Positions 34,886 through 47,100 of a DNA stretch of 64,000 nucleotides are shown here, in pieces (within the stretch, counting starts at the first letter, position 1; each line of letters opens with the position of its first letter). The stretch comes from Spirodela intermedia (lineage: Eukaryota > Streptophyta > Magnoliopsida > Alismatales > Araceae), in assembly GCA_902729315.2 (NCBI GenBank), contig LR746264.1, forward strand, positions 2,775,378-2,839,377, given 5' to 3'. Under the pieces are notes generated by a model. That model worked only from the letters and a program-made list of their open reading frames with translations. It ran no database searches and was not told the DNA's origin. The translations under genes were made by a program, and so were the position numbers.

Positions 34886-37800
34886 TTCTGTGGCACATGA
34901 TGAATATGAGAAGGAACGTAAACCAGCAGACAAAATAAGAAAGCCATTACCCATTTGAATATCCGTAAACTACATTTATAGTTCCTTTCATAATTTATTT
35001 TTAAGAAAAACCGATTGAAAAATATACTTACGTCGTCTTTTATAAGAGGAAGTAATACCTAAAACTGCAAGTAAGAAAAATCATGATGCAGAAACTAGAT
35101 AAGGGACCTAGTCTTCTACGCTTTCCTACTTTGCCTTCCGAAAATGTAGCCCACACAAATATCATTATCTGAACAAATCTGAAGCTGGGCAATCACCATG
35201 TCTCCCATTCAATAATTGTAATGTTTTGGAGCATCTATTACAGCAAAATTCTGATAATTTCGCTTTCTCATGGCACCTAATACAAGGACAGCATAGAATA
35301 AATATTTTTATTTTCATAGGCGTAGCCGACTGTCTGCTAGAAGGTAAAAAGTTAAATAACAGACTTGTTCTTCTCCCCATTTCCACAAACTTAGCGTGAC
35401 GATTTTTTTTCCATCAATTAGCTTATACGAAATCAAGTTCTTTTTCACAAGGATTAGACTGAGTACTATGTTCTCCTCTTCCCAACTGTTGTATGTTTTC
35501 TTCCTTTTCCTTCCATCACCTTCTCCCCACTGCATTGTCAAGTCCTGAATTTGTGCATCTGTAAACTATGATAAGACTTTACTAAAAAGGCTTTTATTCA
35601 TTGTTTTTGTCCAATCTTTCCCTATGAACCAGTGAAGTAACAACCATTTTATCCAATGAAATGTCATAACTTAGTTGGAAATTAGAACTTCTGAAACTAA
35701 GTTCATGCTTTGTTTTCAGAAGTTCTAATCATACAGAAACAATAAAATGGCCCCCACACTTTTTCATGAGTAATTCTTGCAGAAGAATTTCCTTCAAAAA
35801 ATATAACTGACTAACTGTCATAGCTACTATACAGAAAAAAAATTCTGAGATAGAATCAATAATTTTCAAGAGTAGAGAGTTAAAATTCTCAACTAAGAGA
35901 GTGAAGTTTCATAAGGGACCATCGTCATTCCCTGAAGCTTTTCCGAATAAGTCATACTTCTTGTCTTACAAAGCAACTAGAAATTTTGACCAGTCATGGA
36001 ATGATACTTTTCTATTTAAAGAGTTAGTTAAGCGAATTAAACAGATCACTTCACTACTCTTTTCTATAAATGATATCAACTAATGCATTGTCCTGTAATG
36101 ATATATGTCTCCCAAAAACAAAATAGACGGTGGTCAGTCTAATGCTTTTCAAGTGCAATTATTATTAGGTATAAATGAGAATGTAATAACGAATCCATAC
36201 CATATCAATAGGCTAAATATTATAATTTATGGTGATACATCTAATTTTAGGCATATGAACATGATGGAACATTTTTTCTGATCGTCGTATGTTTAACAAA
36301 CTGTTTTTTCTCAGAAAGAAACTCCATGCGAAACCATTCTATGAAAATTTTCGTTCATAGAACGGTCCTACTTGATGAGCTCTAACCAGATTGCTTAGTT
36401 AAGTATTTCGATACTTACCAATTTTATGCTTTTCGCATCCATATGAGAACGAATATACTATTAATGTTAGTATAATACGAGGAAAAAATTATTCTTATTA
36501 TTATTATTAATAAAACGAACTGCAACCATCAGTAATCCATTGACATCAAGTTGAAATAAGGCTTCTAGAGTCATGTGCTTCCTTTTAAGGGTTTGAATGG
36601 CTTTCTTACCTATGATGCATTTATTCTGATGGATATTATGTTCGTCTATCTTTGTGGCAATGCCATTTTTCACTAAGATCGCATTTTTAAAGATGCATCA
36701 AAGGAACATAATTTTAAGGGCTGATTTATTCTCCTTGTACACGGTTTAGTGCTTCTTGATGCTAATTGTACTACTATAGTCACAGAGTGTAAGAGACAAT
36801 GTAAATTTATGCATTCATCAAAGACAAAAAAAATTTGCAGTGTTGGAATCCAGAGAAGTTGAAAATTAGAACTACTGAAACAAGACATGAACTTAGTTGG
36901 CCGGACATAGCTTTCTGCATGTTATCTCTGTAACTTTGTCACTCTTCATTTTTATCATAAGGGTCTCGCCATACTTTTGTTTGATCAAAATAACAATTGG
37001 CAGATCTTCCGACAAAGATTATTAAGTGTACTTCTTTGGAAAACAATATGATAAGCTATGGACGGACAGATGTACTTCTTGAAGTGATTACAACTTCTCA
37101 ACCTTCATCAGGCTAGCTTGGGAAAGAAAAGAAAATCCTTGACAGTACCACTTCTACCAGCGCAGTAAAAGTAGCACCCAGACAGGCCGTAGCCATGGGC
37201 TTCTCCATTGATTTGCTTACCTCGCATCAAAGCAAGACGTAGAGAAAAGAAATGGTACAACCTCATTTTAGCGACGTATGTCAGTAAATGGCTATACCAA
37301 TTCTGTGACGACAATCATAGCAACGAGGAATTTATATATAATATTGGGTACCTTAAGTGGGTCTATAGAGAAGGTGGCTCTTGGTTTTTCTTCCCTTCTT
37401 TTCCCAGAATATTTCAGAAAAAATTTGGATTTCCTGCTCCCCTGCTTTTACATCAGACGGCATGTGCTGGCTTCATGCACACACATAAAATTTAACGCAC
37501 TTCATTTCATCATTGCACATATTTGCTCAATGTTTACAACGCAGATGCAAAATCTTCAGGACACCAATGGCGCTGAATGTTGAAGGAAGTGCCCAATTAC
37601 TTTTATCGGGTTTGACGTAAAGACCACTGTAGTCATTTTTAGATACCCTTGTTTTATGAGTTTAGCCAGGCCTAGATGTGATAACGATTTCCAAAGAGAA
37701 CACAGTCGGGCCTATGCCATGAGATAGAATGATGCGGGACAAGAAAGAGAATGATGCAAATGTAAGTCAAATCAAAAACCGTTCGGAAAAGACAAGGAAT

Positions 37801-38150
37801 TATGCAGTGTTCTTGTTTTTTGCTTTTTTTCAAAAGAAAATAATCCAAAACTTCATTAACACTATCCAATCGGCTATTCTATGTTTAACCAGTTGATGTC
37901 TTTTCCAGACGAGTGTACTCCATTTATTCCTTTAAGCAAGGAACAGCAATCGAGAAAAGCAGAATTGATAAATCTACAACAGAAATAATTTATCGTAAGA
38001 AGACTCGTGGAGCTTTAGCGCTCAATAGAAGTTCAACAGTATTCAAAAATTTGTTGGCATAAAAACAGAGTGAGAGTAGAGCAGAATGCCTACACGGGGG
38101 AAATTCACAGGTGTAATATGACGTGGTTCTCCTTCGTGCAGAAAATCCAC
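34886..38150. other. AT-rich non-coding DNA upstream of PPAT
   Basis: About 3.3 kb without a supported gene. Open frames are short, on both strands, and have no domains. It could be a long leader intron of the minus-strand PPAT gene, because a GC-rich patch with a good donor lies at its far end, or ordinary intergenic DNA. Confidence 0.45.
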
Positions 38151-38187
38151 CGAAAAAGAGAGACTGGGAGCGAGAACCTACCAGGAG

Positions 38188-38395
38188 ATGAACAGCACCC
38201 CCAGGCTTTCAGGACAACTGTGCGACGATGGTTGGATGGACCAAGGTGCGACGGTGGCCGTGAGCCGTTATCTCGGGATTAACAGATGAGATCCGTCGGG
38301 AGCCGCTCTCGTAGGTGCGGTAGGCCAGAAGGCATCTTGCCGCAGGAGGGCAGCGGAGAAGAAGTGGAGAACGCTAGCGGCGTAGTTGACGGTTC
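38188..38395 (-). other. Possible untranslated first exon of the PPAT gene
   Basis: On the minus strand this GC-rich patch ends in ctcctg followed by gtaggttc, a good splice donor, and contains only a short open frame. Position and orientation would suit a leader exon for the gene starting at 34885, about 3.3 kb away. No transcript evidence exists here. Confidence 0.3.
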
Positions 38396-38784
38396 ATAGA
38401 TTTCTGCATCTTGGATCTTATTCATTGATTACTCTAGCTACATGTCAACGGGCCGGGCCGGACTGGGCCTGCCCCGAAGGGAAGAGTGCTTCCAAGTCCC
38501 TGTTCGATCATCTGTCGCGCCGCATGTGCGCTAGACTACGTCACTGCTGGCGCGCCGGGATCGCCGCCCGTAGACGGCGGGCCCACCCCGAAGCGCTTTT
38601 GGGTCGGCCCGAAAGCCCGTTCTCGGGAAACCATAAATAAATAAATCAAGATAATGGATGCAAGATATTATATTATAGTTCGTCATCGGAACGCGCAACC
38701 CCCATTTGGGATGGGTTTGTGTCACGCCGATTCCGTTGCCGCAGGGATGGCGGGCCCCACATGTTACCTACAGAGGCGGCCCAG

Positions 38785-38810
38785 CCAATCAGAGCGGCGG
38801 AGTATTTATC
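38785..38810 (+). promoter_or_regulatory. CCAAT and TATA-like elements of the cathepsin B gene
   Basis: ccaat at 38785-38789 is followed by tatttatc at 38803-38810, about 280 bases before the ATG. A CT-rich leader follows. The pair is plausible but not strong. Confidence 0.4.
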
Positions 38811-38885
38811 AATCATGGCATTGCCTGATGGGGATGAGAATCTACGACCCACCCCTCCCATTGCGTCCGGGAAGCTGCTGCTTTC

Positions 38886-38910
38886 CTCTCTCTCTCTCTC
38901 TCTCTCTCTA
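38886..38910 (+). repeat. CT microsatellite in cathepsin B leader
   Basis: An almost pure ctct run of about 24 bases in the presumed 5' UTR. CT tracts near plant start sites are often part of the promoter or leader. Confidence 0.8.
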
Positions 38911-39089
38911 TCTACCTCCTATCTGCATCTTTCAACAGCGACTTGGAGGAGCGAGCGCAGCTCCGTTAGAGCCACGTCATGGGGGAAACCCAATAAAATC
39001 CCTCTAGTCTCCGTCTCCACTCCATCCTCCTCCATTGCGTCTCGGGGAGGAACGGCCGGAGAGCGAAAGAGAGAAATTGGGGAAGATCG

Positions 39090-42000
39090 ATGGCGAGGGC
39101 TGCGGGGGTACTGGCGGTGGCCGTAAAGTTCGCCTGTCTTCTCCTCGTCGTCGTCGTTGTCCATGAAGTAGGGTTATGCTGTGCCTCTTCTTGTCTGTTG
39201 TCTTTGCTGCTCTCCGTTCTCCATGCGCCGTCGGTCTCTTTATCCATCAATTCATCTTACCTGCAGGAGGCCGCGGTTAAAGCCATCCCTGGGATTAGGA
39301 TCGGAGAGGAAGACGGCGACAGTTCTATCCTCCAGGTATTCACGTTGCAATCACCTTGTCTATTTGATCTCTGATAGAGTTCATCGTTTGTCCGCCGAAT
39401 TTAGCTCTGTCAATAATCCTTTGCCAATAATAATAATAATAATAATCATCCATGCTCCACCACGAGGTTTGGCTTCCCCCCTTTTTTTTTAATCTCTCGT
39501 CTGGTTTGGCTTCTGATTAGTTGGTCACGCGCTAGCCTGGTTAATTTGCTTCGGCATCTGATGCAGGAATCCATTTTATGGGAGGTCAACTCCAACCCCA
39601 ACGCCGGCTGGCGGGCGGACATGAACGCCGCCTTCTCTAATTACACGGTGGGACACCTATAGATCGGCCATAGCGGCAATCATCCATTGTTCCTCTAATG
39701 TTCAGCCCTTGACGATCTAAGATGTTACACTTTCTCAACAGTTTACACAATTCAAGCGCCTCCTAGGTGTCAAGCCTCTGCCCAAGGACCGTCTTCTCGA
39801 TTTTCCTGTGAGGCGACACCCAGAATCTCTGAAAGTGACGCTTCCCAAGGAGTTCGACGCGAGGAATGTTTGGTCCCATTGCAGTAGCATCAGCAGGATA
39901 CTTGGTCTGTAACAAACCCCCTTCTGTGATCTATCAGCTCTCTCCAATTCTTGTGTTGTTTGGATCCACGTTGACTTTGAGTAGCTGACATATTGCTACG
40001 TCTATGTGTGCCGGTATCTCTTTTGAAACTTTGTCAATTGCTGGGCCACAGATCAGGTAAAGTGGGCGATTGTAATGTCCCTTTATACTTCACTTGGTTT
40101 GCTCAGTGCTGGTGGGCATGGGAATGACTCGATTATGGAAATGGCAGGGGCATTGTGGTTCTTGCTGGGCTTTTGGCGCGGTTGAATCTCTATCCGACCG
40201 ATTCTGCATCCACTTTGGTCAGGTAGCCCTATCAACCTGCTGTGCTTCATCTCATGCCAGATTAAGGATCATCTAATCGTTTTTTTTCTTCCACTGCAGA
40301 ACATCTCACTATCAGTTAATGATCTCCTGTCTTGCTGTGGTTTTTTGTGTGGCGATGGCTGTGATGGAGGATATCCCATCTTGGCATGGCAGTACCTTGT
40401 CCAGAATGGTGTTGTGACAGAAGAGGTACAAGTCTGCTCTTTTTGACTGGTGACCCTCCTATTTTGAGCCACTTACTCTAAGTTCTTCCACTGTGTCTCG
40501 ATTGCAATGAGTGTAGAGTGGAACCCCCTTTGCTGGGTTTTTCAACTCGTCCTCCTCTTAGATTGGAGGTATCTGACACTTGATCCACTCACCACGGAAT
40601 GGTCTCCGTTTTGGCAGTGCGACCCTTACTTTGACCAGATCGGATGTTCCCATCCTGGTTGCGAACCGTCATATCCAACCCCGACGTGTGAAAAGAAATG
40701 CAAGGCTGGGAACCAAGTCTGGCCGGAGTCCAAACATTTCAGTGTCAATGCATACAGAGTGAGCTCCGATCAACATGATATCATGGCTGAACTTTATAAG
40801 AACGGTCCTGTGGAAGTCTCCTTCACTGTTTATGAGGTAACCTGAAAATGACTAGCTCCTTTTAAAATTCTTTTTCCACAAAAAGGGCATCACCCATATA
40901 TCCTCCTTAATTTCAAAGTGGCATAAGTTTATTGTCCCTCAACTATGTTTTTCTTACAGTCTCCATTTGAATGGAGTGCGTTTTCCATTTGAAAATGTTA
41001 GATAATCTACCTGCTTGACACAAGGTGGATATTTTGCATGATAATCAGCACGCTATCACCTTTCTTGCAGTGAAAAACTCAATCGTAGCAATGTTATTCA
41101 TCCAAACGACTGAAATTTTAATCCACTCTTTTCGTGCATTTGACGTGTTCCTGTTTGCCGTCCTCTGAGCACTTTTGATTCATTGAAGCGTTGGGTGTTA
41201 TTCCACTCATGTATGCTTTAAGGGGTCAAGAAAAGCCGTACACTGAGTATGAGGATTCATGTGGCCTGTTAAATGGAAATGGGGTTCTCCATTACTTTTT
41301 CTCTCGTAAAAAAGAAAGGAAAAAATTACAGTCAATGGCTCAGCTTTTGTTGTCTGCAGGGCTGTGGCGCTGATGAACTCATAAAATTCACCTCAGATTC
41401 AAAGAAATTAACGAATTTGTGTCATTATGTTTTGAAAATTTGAAGTTATTTTTCTCGAAAAGAAGGTGGGTTTGATTCACAGCCTTTCCTTGATTTAAAT
41501 GGGCTCTTTTTGCGCGAGTATTGTTTTGTTAGTATGACCTGAACGCGTCCTTTAGAATTTCTTCTCTGCCATGCTCAAGGAAACTTATCGCCCAATATTT
41601 ATTATTATGCATCCTCATCCTTTTCTAAGTTTGAACTCTGATCCACCGAACGTTTCTTTTCACGTACGAGTCCAGCTCATTGTTCATAATTTTTCCCGTC
41701 AATGTTAAGATTCTCGTGCGTGACGCGACTATGCCAGGTCTTGGGCAGCATTCATCTGGTTCGAGAAATTTCATTGCATCGTTCCAAGCACAATTAGCAG
41801 ATTCCCGATGAGATTTCTGTTGCTGATGATGTCTAACAAGCATCATTCACAATCCCGTCTTGAGCTCTGTTCTTTCTTCTGTTCTCGGACATGGACGAGA
41901 GAGACTCGGGGATGAAAGAGCTATCTCTGTCGCGCCACTAATTTTTCTGCGCCATCACAAAAAACATACTTCTGCCCCCCGTTGCTCCTTAGCCATTCGG

Positions 42001-42510
42001 CTGCCGGTCACTGAGGATTTCCGCAACCTTGCTTTCCGCAGGATTTCGCTCATTATAAGTCGGGGGTGTACAAGCACATAACTGGTGTGTCCATCGGCGG
42101 CCATGCCGTGAAGCTCATCGGATGGGGTACGAGCGACAGAGGGGAGGACTACTGGGTTGGCCCCTTCACCCTTACCTGGCGCGGCTCTTTGTCCCTCCTC
42201 TCTGTATCCCCGCAATTTTAATCCTTTCTTCTTCTACCCGCAGCTTCTCGCGAACCAGTGGAACCGAGGCTGGGGCGATGTGAGTCTCCCCCCGCTATGA
42301 TCCATCCTCGCTTTCTTCTCGTTCTCGTCTGATGCTCTTTAATCTCTCTGTTGGGCCGGGGCTGTATTTCTGCAGGATGGCTACTTCAAGATCGCAAGGG
42401 GGGGGAACGAGTGTGGAATCGAAGAAGACGTCGTCGCCGGCTTGCCGTCCCCCAGGAACCTGGACCTCATTAAGAGCGCCGCCATCGCTGACCTGAACCC
42501 CAACCTCTAG
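39090..42510 (+). CDS. CATHB: Cathepsin B-like cysteine protease (366 aa, 11 exons)
   Basis: Exons: 39090-39167, 39267-39335, 39567-39647, 39742-39904, 40052-40056, 40148-40222, 40300-40425, 40618-40836, 42042-42155, 42244-42279 and 42376-42510. It is a papain-family (C1A) protease made as a preproenzyme for the vacuole or secretion. In plants it acts in protein turnover, senescence and programmed cell death. A hydrophobic signal peptide opens the protein. The propeptide carries [13 protein letters not shown] and FKRLLGVKP. The mature part has [10 protein letters not shown] with catalytic Cys138, His293 in [12 protein letters not shown] and Asn314 in [10 protein letters not shown]. The occluding-loop region [20 protein letters not shown] marks cathepsin B. 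The fifth exon is only 5 nt (ATCAG) and supplies most of the Asp-Gln before GHCGSCW. Intron 8 is 1.2 kb. Confidence 0.92.
40052..40056 (+). other. CATHB: Apparent 5-nt microexon of the cathepsin B gene
   Basis: The sequence gggccacag|atcag|gtaaag has an acceptor and a donor flanking five bases. The exon before it ends with one base (G) and the exon after it begins with GGG CAT TGT. Inserting atcag gives GAT CAG, the Asp-Gln that precedes GHCGSCW in plant cathepsin B. Without it the frame breaks. Confidence 0.8.
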
Positions 42511-43840
42511 ATTTGGGCGCCGCCGGTTGATCTCAAGGTACGATGGATGCATTCAGATTGGCTAGCTCTGTGCACTCTTGGGAGGAATCTATATGATATG
42601 ATATTATTCGGAAAACGGAAAACGCTCTTATCTTAACTCTAGTCGAAGCAGTCCCTGTCCATATGGGATCTTATATATATGTGCTTTCTCTGTGTCGTCG
42701 GTGGGATGACATATTTTATGGTGGTTTCTGCTCTGCGCGTTTTGCACGTTGAGGGTGTCTGTGGTGCATGAAGGCCTAGCTTGTCTCGGTTGATTAATCA
42801 AATCGGTGAGGACAGTGGCGACGCTCTTTCTTTACGCCCTGAGGTCGCCTCTGTGCGTCCTCAACATGGAGACGGGGACAGGGACAGGGAAAGAGGCTGA
42901 CGCAGGAGGCCCAGACAGATGGGGGGGTGGGGGTTGTTTGCACGTGTCCGGCATGGAAAAGGTGCGGCTCGATGCGGCCTCTTCCCGTTGATGCGGATAG
43001 ATGTCGGCGGCGATGGCCGGGGAAGAGGCGATCGTCCACAGGGGAGGGAGTGAACAGTCGTCCTGCTGGGAAGGGCAGCAGCAGGCGGAGGCCCACCAGC
43101 CGCTCTTCTCTTATCTGTGCGCAGAGTGGCCAGTTACAGTAGGGGCAGGACGAGGAAGGAAGGTTCGCCTTTTCTTGAACATCCGCGCCGCCCTCTTCGC
43201 TCCCGACGCGACTGTTCTTTCCGGGGGGTTGTGGATAAGAAAGGGCAAAAGGAAAGGGAGGAGGGAGGGAAGGAGGAGCCTGTCGCTGTGCGTGGTGTGG
43301 ACTACGTTCGTCCCCACGCCCGCTCCTCGGTCCCCACCTCTCTGGTCGGACGCATCTGTGCATGCCGCCTAGTTTTATCCGGGGGCGTTGCGGACCCTGC
43401 TCACGTGAAGCTGAGCTGGCCCCATCCACTAGAACCAGACGGTAGATAGATGCTCGCGTCTCTCGCGTCGCCACCGACTGCTATTGGCTCCCCCGTTCCC
43501 TCCCTCCCCACCCCTTCGCATCTCCTCCCTCACCCCTTATCGCACGTTTCTTCTCCTCATCGCGCTGTCCTGGATATCTCACCCCTCCGTTCCTATTCTC
43601 CTTCTTCTACTTCAGTCATACCTTGCATTTACTGCGCCGCTCGCACGCTGGTGCCGCCATCGGCAGAAGTTGATGTTACGCGCTCGGAGATTACGAGGTC
43701 GCGGCCAATAAATACCGGGGGAAACGGTCTTGGCCTCCTGAGGGGTGAGAGGGGTAGAACGACCGCACCGGCTCTTCCGAAGAAAACTGCTGATAGGGAA
43801 GGGGGCGTGTGAATTCGCGGTGAGGCCGCCAGAATCAGGT
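42511..43840. promoter_or_regulatory. 3' UTR of cathepsin B and promoter/leader of paladin
   Basis: The first part is cathepsin B 3' UTR. From about 42800 to 43840 the DNA is GC-rich with many open frames on both strands but no recognisable protein. A ccaataaata motif at 43705-43714 may be the core promoter of the paladin gene starting at 43841. Open frames here are composition artefacts. Confidence 0.45.
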
Positions 43841-44071
43841 ATGCCGCCAGAATCGCCCGCATCCGTGGTGTCGTCCGCCGGTAGGGCCGTCTCTCCGGGG
43901 GAGATGGAACCGGAGCGTGTCATGAACTGCAGGGGCGGCTCTGTTCTTGGGAAGAAGACCATCCTTAAGAGCGACCACTTCCCGGGCTGCCAGAACAGGC
44001 GTCTCTCTCCCCAGATTGACGGCGCCCCCAACTACAGGCAGGTCTGTTGCTCTTCCATGTGATATCCGGTT

Positions 44072-44139
<68 letters not shown>

Positions 44140-47100
44140 CCAAGCTCGATAACATATTTGAACAGGCGGGCTCACTGCGCGTTCATGGTGTGGCGATTCC
44201 GACAATTGAGGGGATCAGAAATGTACTTAACCACATCGGGGCGCAGAAGAGCGGGAAGCAAAAGAAGGTCCTCTGGCACAGTCTCCGGGAAGAACCCGTA
44301 AGTCTGCATTATTATCTGCCCTTTTCCTTTGGAATCATCATACATCTTGGCGGTATCAAGAAAAGCTGTTGACGGCATGGTATGCCTTGTAGGAGGATAA
44401 CTTTTAAGCTGGACTCTGATCAGTTGGGTGTCGCTTCCTTTCTCTATGTAAAACAGGTGGTGTACATCAATGGCCGACCATTTGTGCTGCGTGATGTCGA
44501 GCGTCCTTTCTCCAATCTCGAGTACACGGTGTGTTGTTCGTATTGAGCTTTTATTTCTTCGTTATCATCAGGATCCCTCTCGCACCATTTTTAATCAGGA
44601 GATTGCTTCTTGAGGCCATGCTGACGATGCCTGGTTGCTTCATTAGATTGTACAACTGATGCGTGTGACTGTCCCAATAAATAGGACAGTGTGTTCGCTG
44701 ACACTAGCAAGTTTCAATGGATGGTATTTCTTGAAGCCATGGTGTGAAATGAGAAGAATTGAGTCCTGGGTCCATTGTTCCGGCCTACATTCCAGGAGAG
44801 GCCTGCTATTTACCTGCCATATGGTGGATTTAATGCCCACAAATCGAAACATCACTCATCTCCGTGTCCCATCTAGCTTTGCATGTTTAGGCGACTTGAA
44901 AGAGTTCTTGGCTATCATAAGCATACACACGCTCACTTTATGTAGTCAGGTCACCCCAAGAGGGAATGGAGCCTTGTTTCTTTTCACTTTGTGGAATTGT
45001 GACCTTCACGTTGTTGCTGGGCGCAGGGCATAAACAGAGCCAGAGTCGAACAAATGGAGGCTCGTCTGAAAGATGATATTCTGCTGGAGGCCTCCCAGTA
45101 CGTTTCTAGTAACTATCACTTGCGTCTGTGATTCCCCGTACTAAAATGACAAAGTGGGACCATAGTGTTAGTTTATGTATTCTCTCTGTGATAGCTCGTT
45201 TTTCTTTGCACATCTGATTTAGCAGATATGGAAATAAGATCCTTGTAACTGATGAACTGCCAGATGGTCAGATGGTGGACCAGTGGGAACCCATCGTGCG
45301 TGAGTCTGTTAAGACCCCTCTCGAGGTATAATTTCGGGAGTTCTTTGGGGCGAGGTTGGATATACCTTTCATTTGAACTCCTGATTGGTGACGATGGTCG
45401 TTTCCATTAGGTATATGAAGAGCTGCAGGTTGAAGGGTACCTCATTGATTATGAACGTGTTCCTATCACTGACGAGAAGTCACCAAAAGAGCAAGATTTT
45501 GATATCCTGGTTAGATAATAGCTTTATACTTCTTTCAATCATGTCTCTCATGTTTCCTCACACACAAAGAACCCTATGTTTTGATAAATGCAAGGTTCAG
45601 GGCGCTCAAGTTCAAGAATTAAGCTACCAGAATTTGTATTTGCATAAGTTTCTGATACTTTTATACTCGTCAGATTAGGCCACTGTTTGATGAACATGAA
45701 GGTCGTAGTTTAATCAATCAACGTATTTTGTATAGGTGGCAATCATAATACAATAATGATTTCAGATTTACTGAGTTACGGGCCCCTGGTGTACTTCACC
45801 GATTGCATGAATACTTATCAAACTTTTAAAATATTGAGGATAATTTGCGTGGAGGGTTGCACGGGATAATTTGCATTTTGGTAATGTTATGAATAGTCTT
45901 GCAGTTTTCATTGAGTTTTTAGATAATATGATAGAAAATAATTAATTATTCGTAAAATGGTGATGTGCCATTTAACCGTTAAAAGTTGAAAGTATTAAAT
46001 TTTCATTACATTGCCAAGAAGGAACATGAGCAAATGAGTTGCATAGACTGCTTCTTTTTAGTCACCTATTAATCTGATCCACGAAGGGTCATTCATGATC
46101 TTTGGTCTATTTTATCATCAATTATGCATTAATAGAGGGCTCTTTGGTCTTCTCACCTTCTTCTCTTCTCACTTCAGGTCCAAAGGATCGCACAAGTGGA
46201 TATAAATACGGAGATAATTTTTAACTGTCAAATGGGACGGGGTAGAACAACCACTGGGATGGTGATTGCCACATTAGTTTACCTTAATCGGATTGGCGCA
46301 TCCGGTACAATCATCTCTTCTCTTCTTTGCTTCTTGGACAAATAGGTCCATCTTTTTTCTCATGATTATTCATCTGATAATCGTCAATGTAGAAAGCAGA
46401 TACTGACTGTGCAGTATTATGCAAATCCTGTATTAACACTGTCGTGGCTTTCCATGTTGCTGATTTATGGGTCTGTTGATTAGGTATTCCCAGGACGAGT
46501 TCAATTGGAAAAATTTTTAGTAAGGTGTCGGCAGTCAGTGATAACATCCCGAACTCTGAGGAAGCCATACGCAGAGGTGAATATGCTGTGATACGAAGTT
46601 TGATTCGTGTCTTGGAGGTATGAAGTAGTGAGTTTGTGTAGTTATTATCTTTCGTGTGCAGTGTGTGATTGCTCACCCCTTTTCTGGTTTCCGAACAGGG
46701 AGGAGTAGAGGGGAAAAGGCAAGTGGATAAAGTAATAGACAAGTGTGATTCTATGCAGGTAGATATGTCGCAGTCATGGCCATTTAAACTGTGTTCATTC
46801 ATTCCTATGAGCCATTTAAACTGCTGCTTTACTCTGTTGGTCAATGAAGGAGAGGTTAGGTTCAGATTCCGCATTGAAAGCCTCTGAACTTGTGCTGATG
46901 TCATTTAGTTTCATTCAATTTTTTTTGCAGAACTTGCGAGAAGCTATTGCTAACTATCGCAGTAGTATCCTTCGTCAACCGGATGAGATGAAGAGGGCAG
47001 CATCACTCTCCTTCTTTGTTGAGTACCTGGAGCGCTACTACTTTCTCATCTGCTTTGCTGTTTACATTCATACGGAGAGGGCAGCTCTCCAGCCTACTTC

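Noticed and set aside
35165-37869. Short frames of 60-100 codons upstream of PPAT
   Set aside because: AT-rich, lacking domains, and scattered over both strands; consistent with chance.
42794-43812. Several overlapping frames of 100-226 codons on both strands upstream of paladin
   Set aside because: All are GC-composition artefacts in a promoter/leader region; none shows a domain or splice support.
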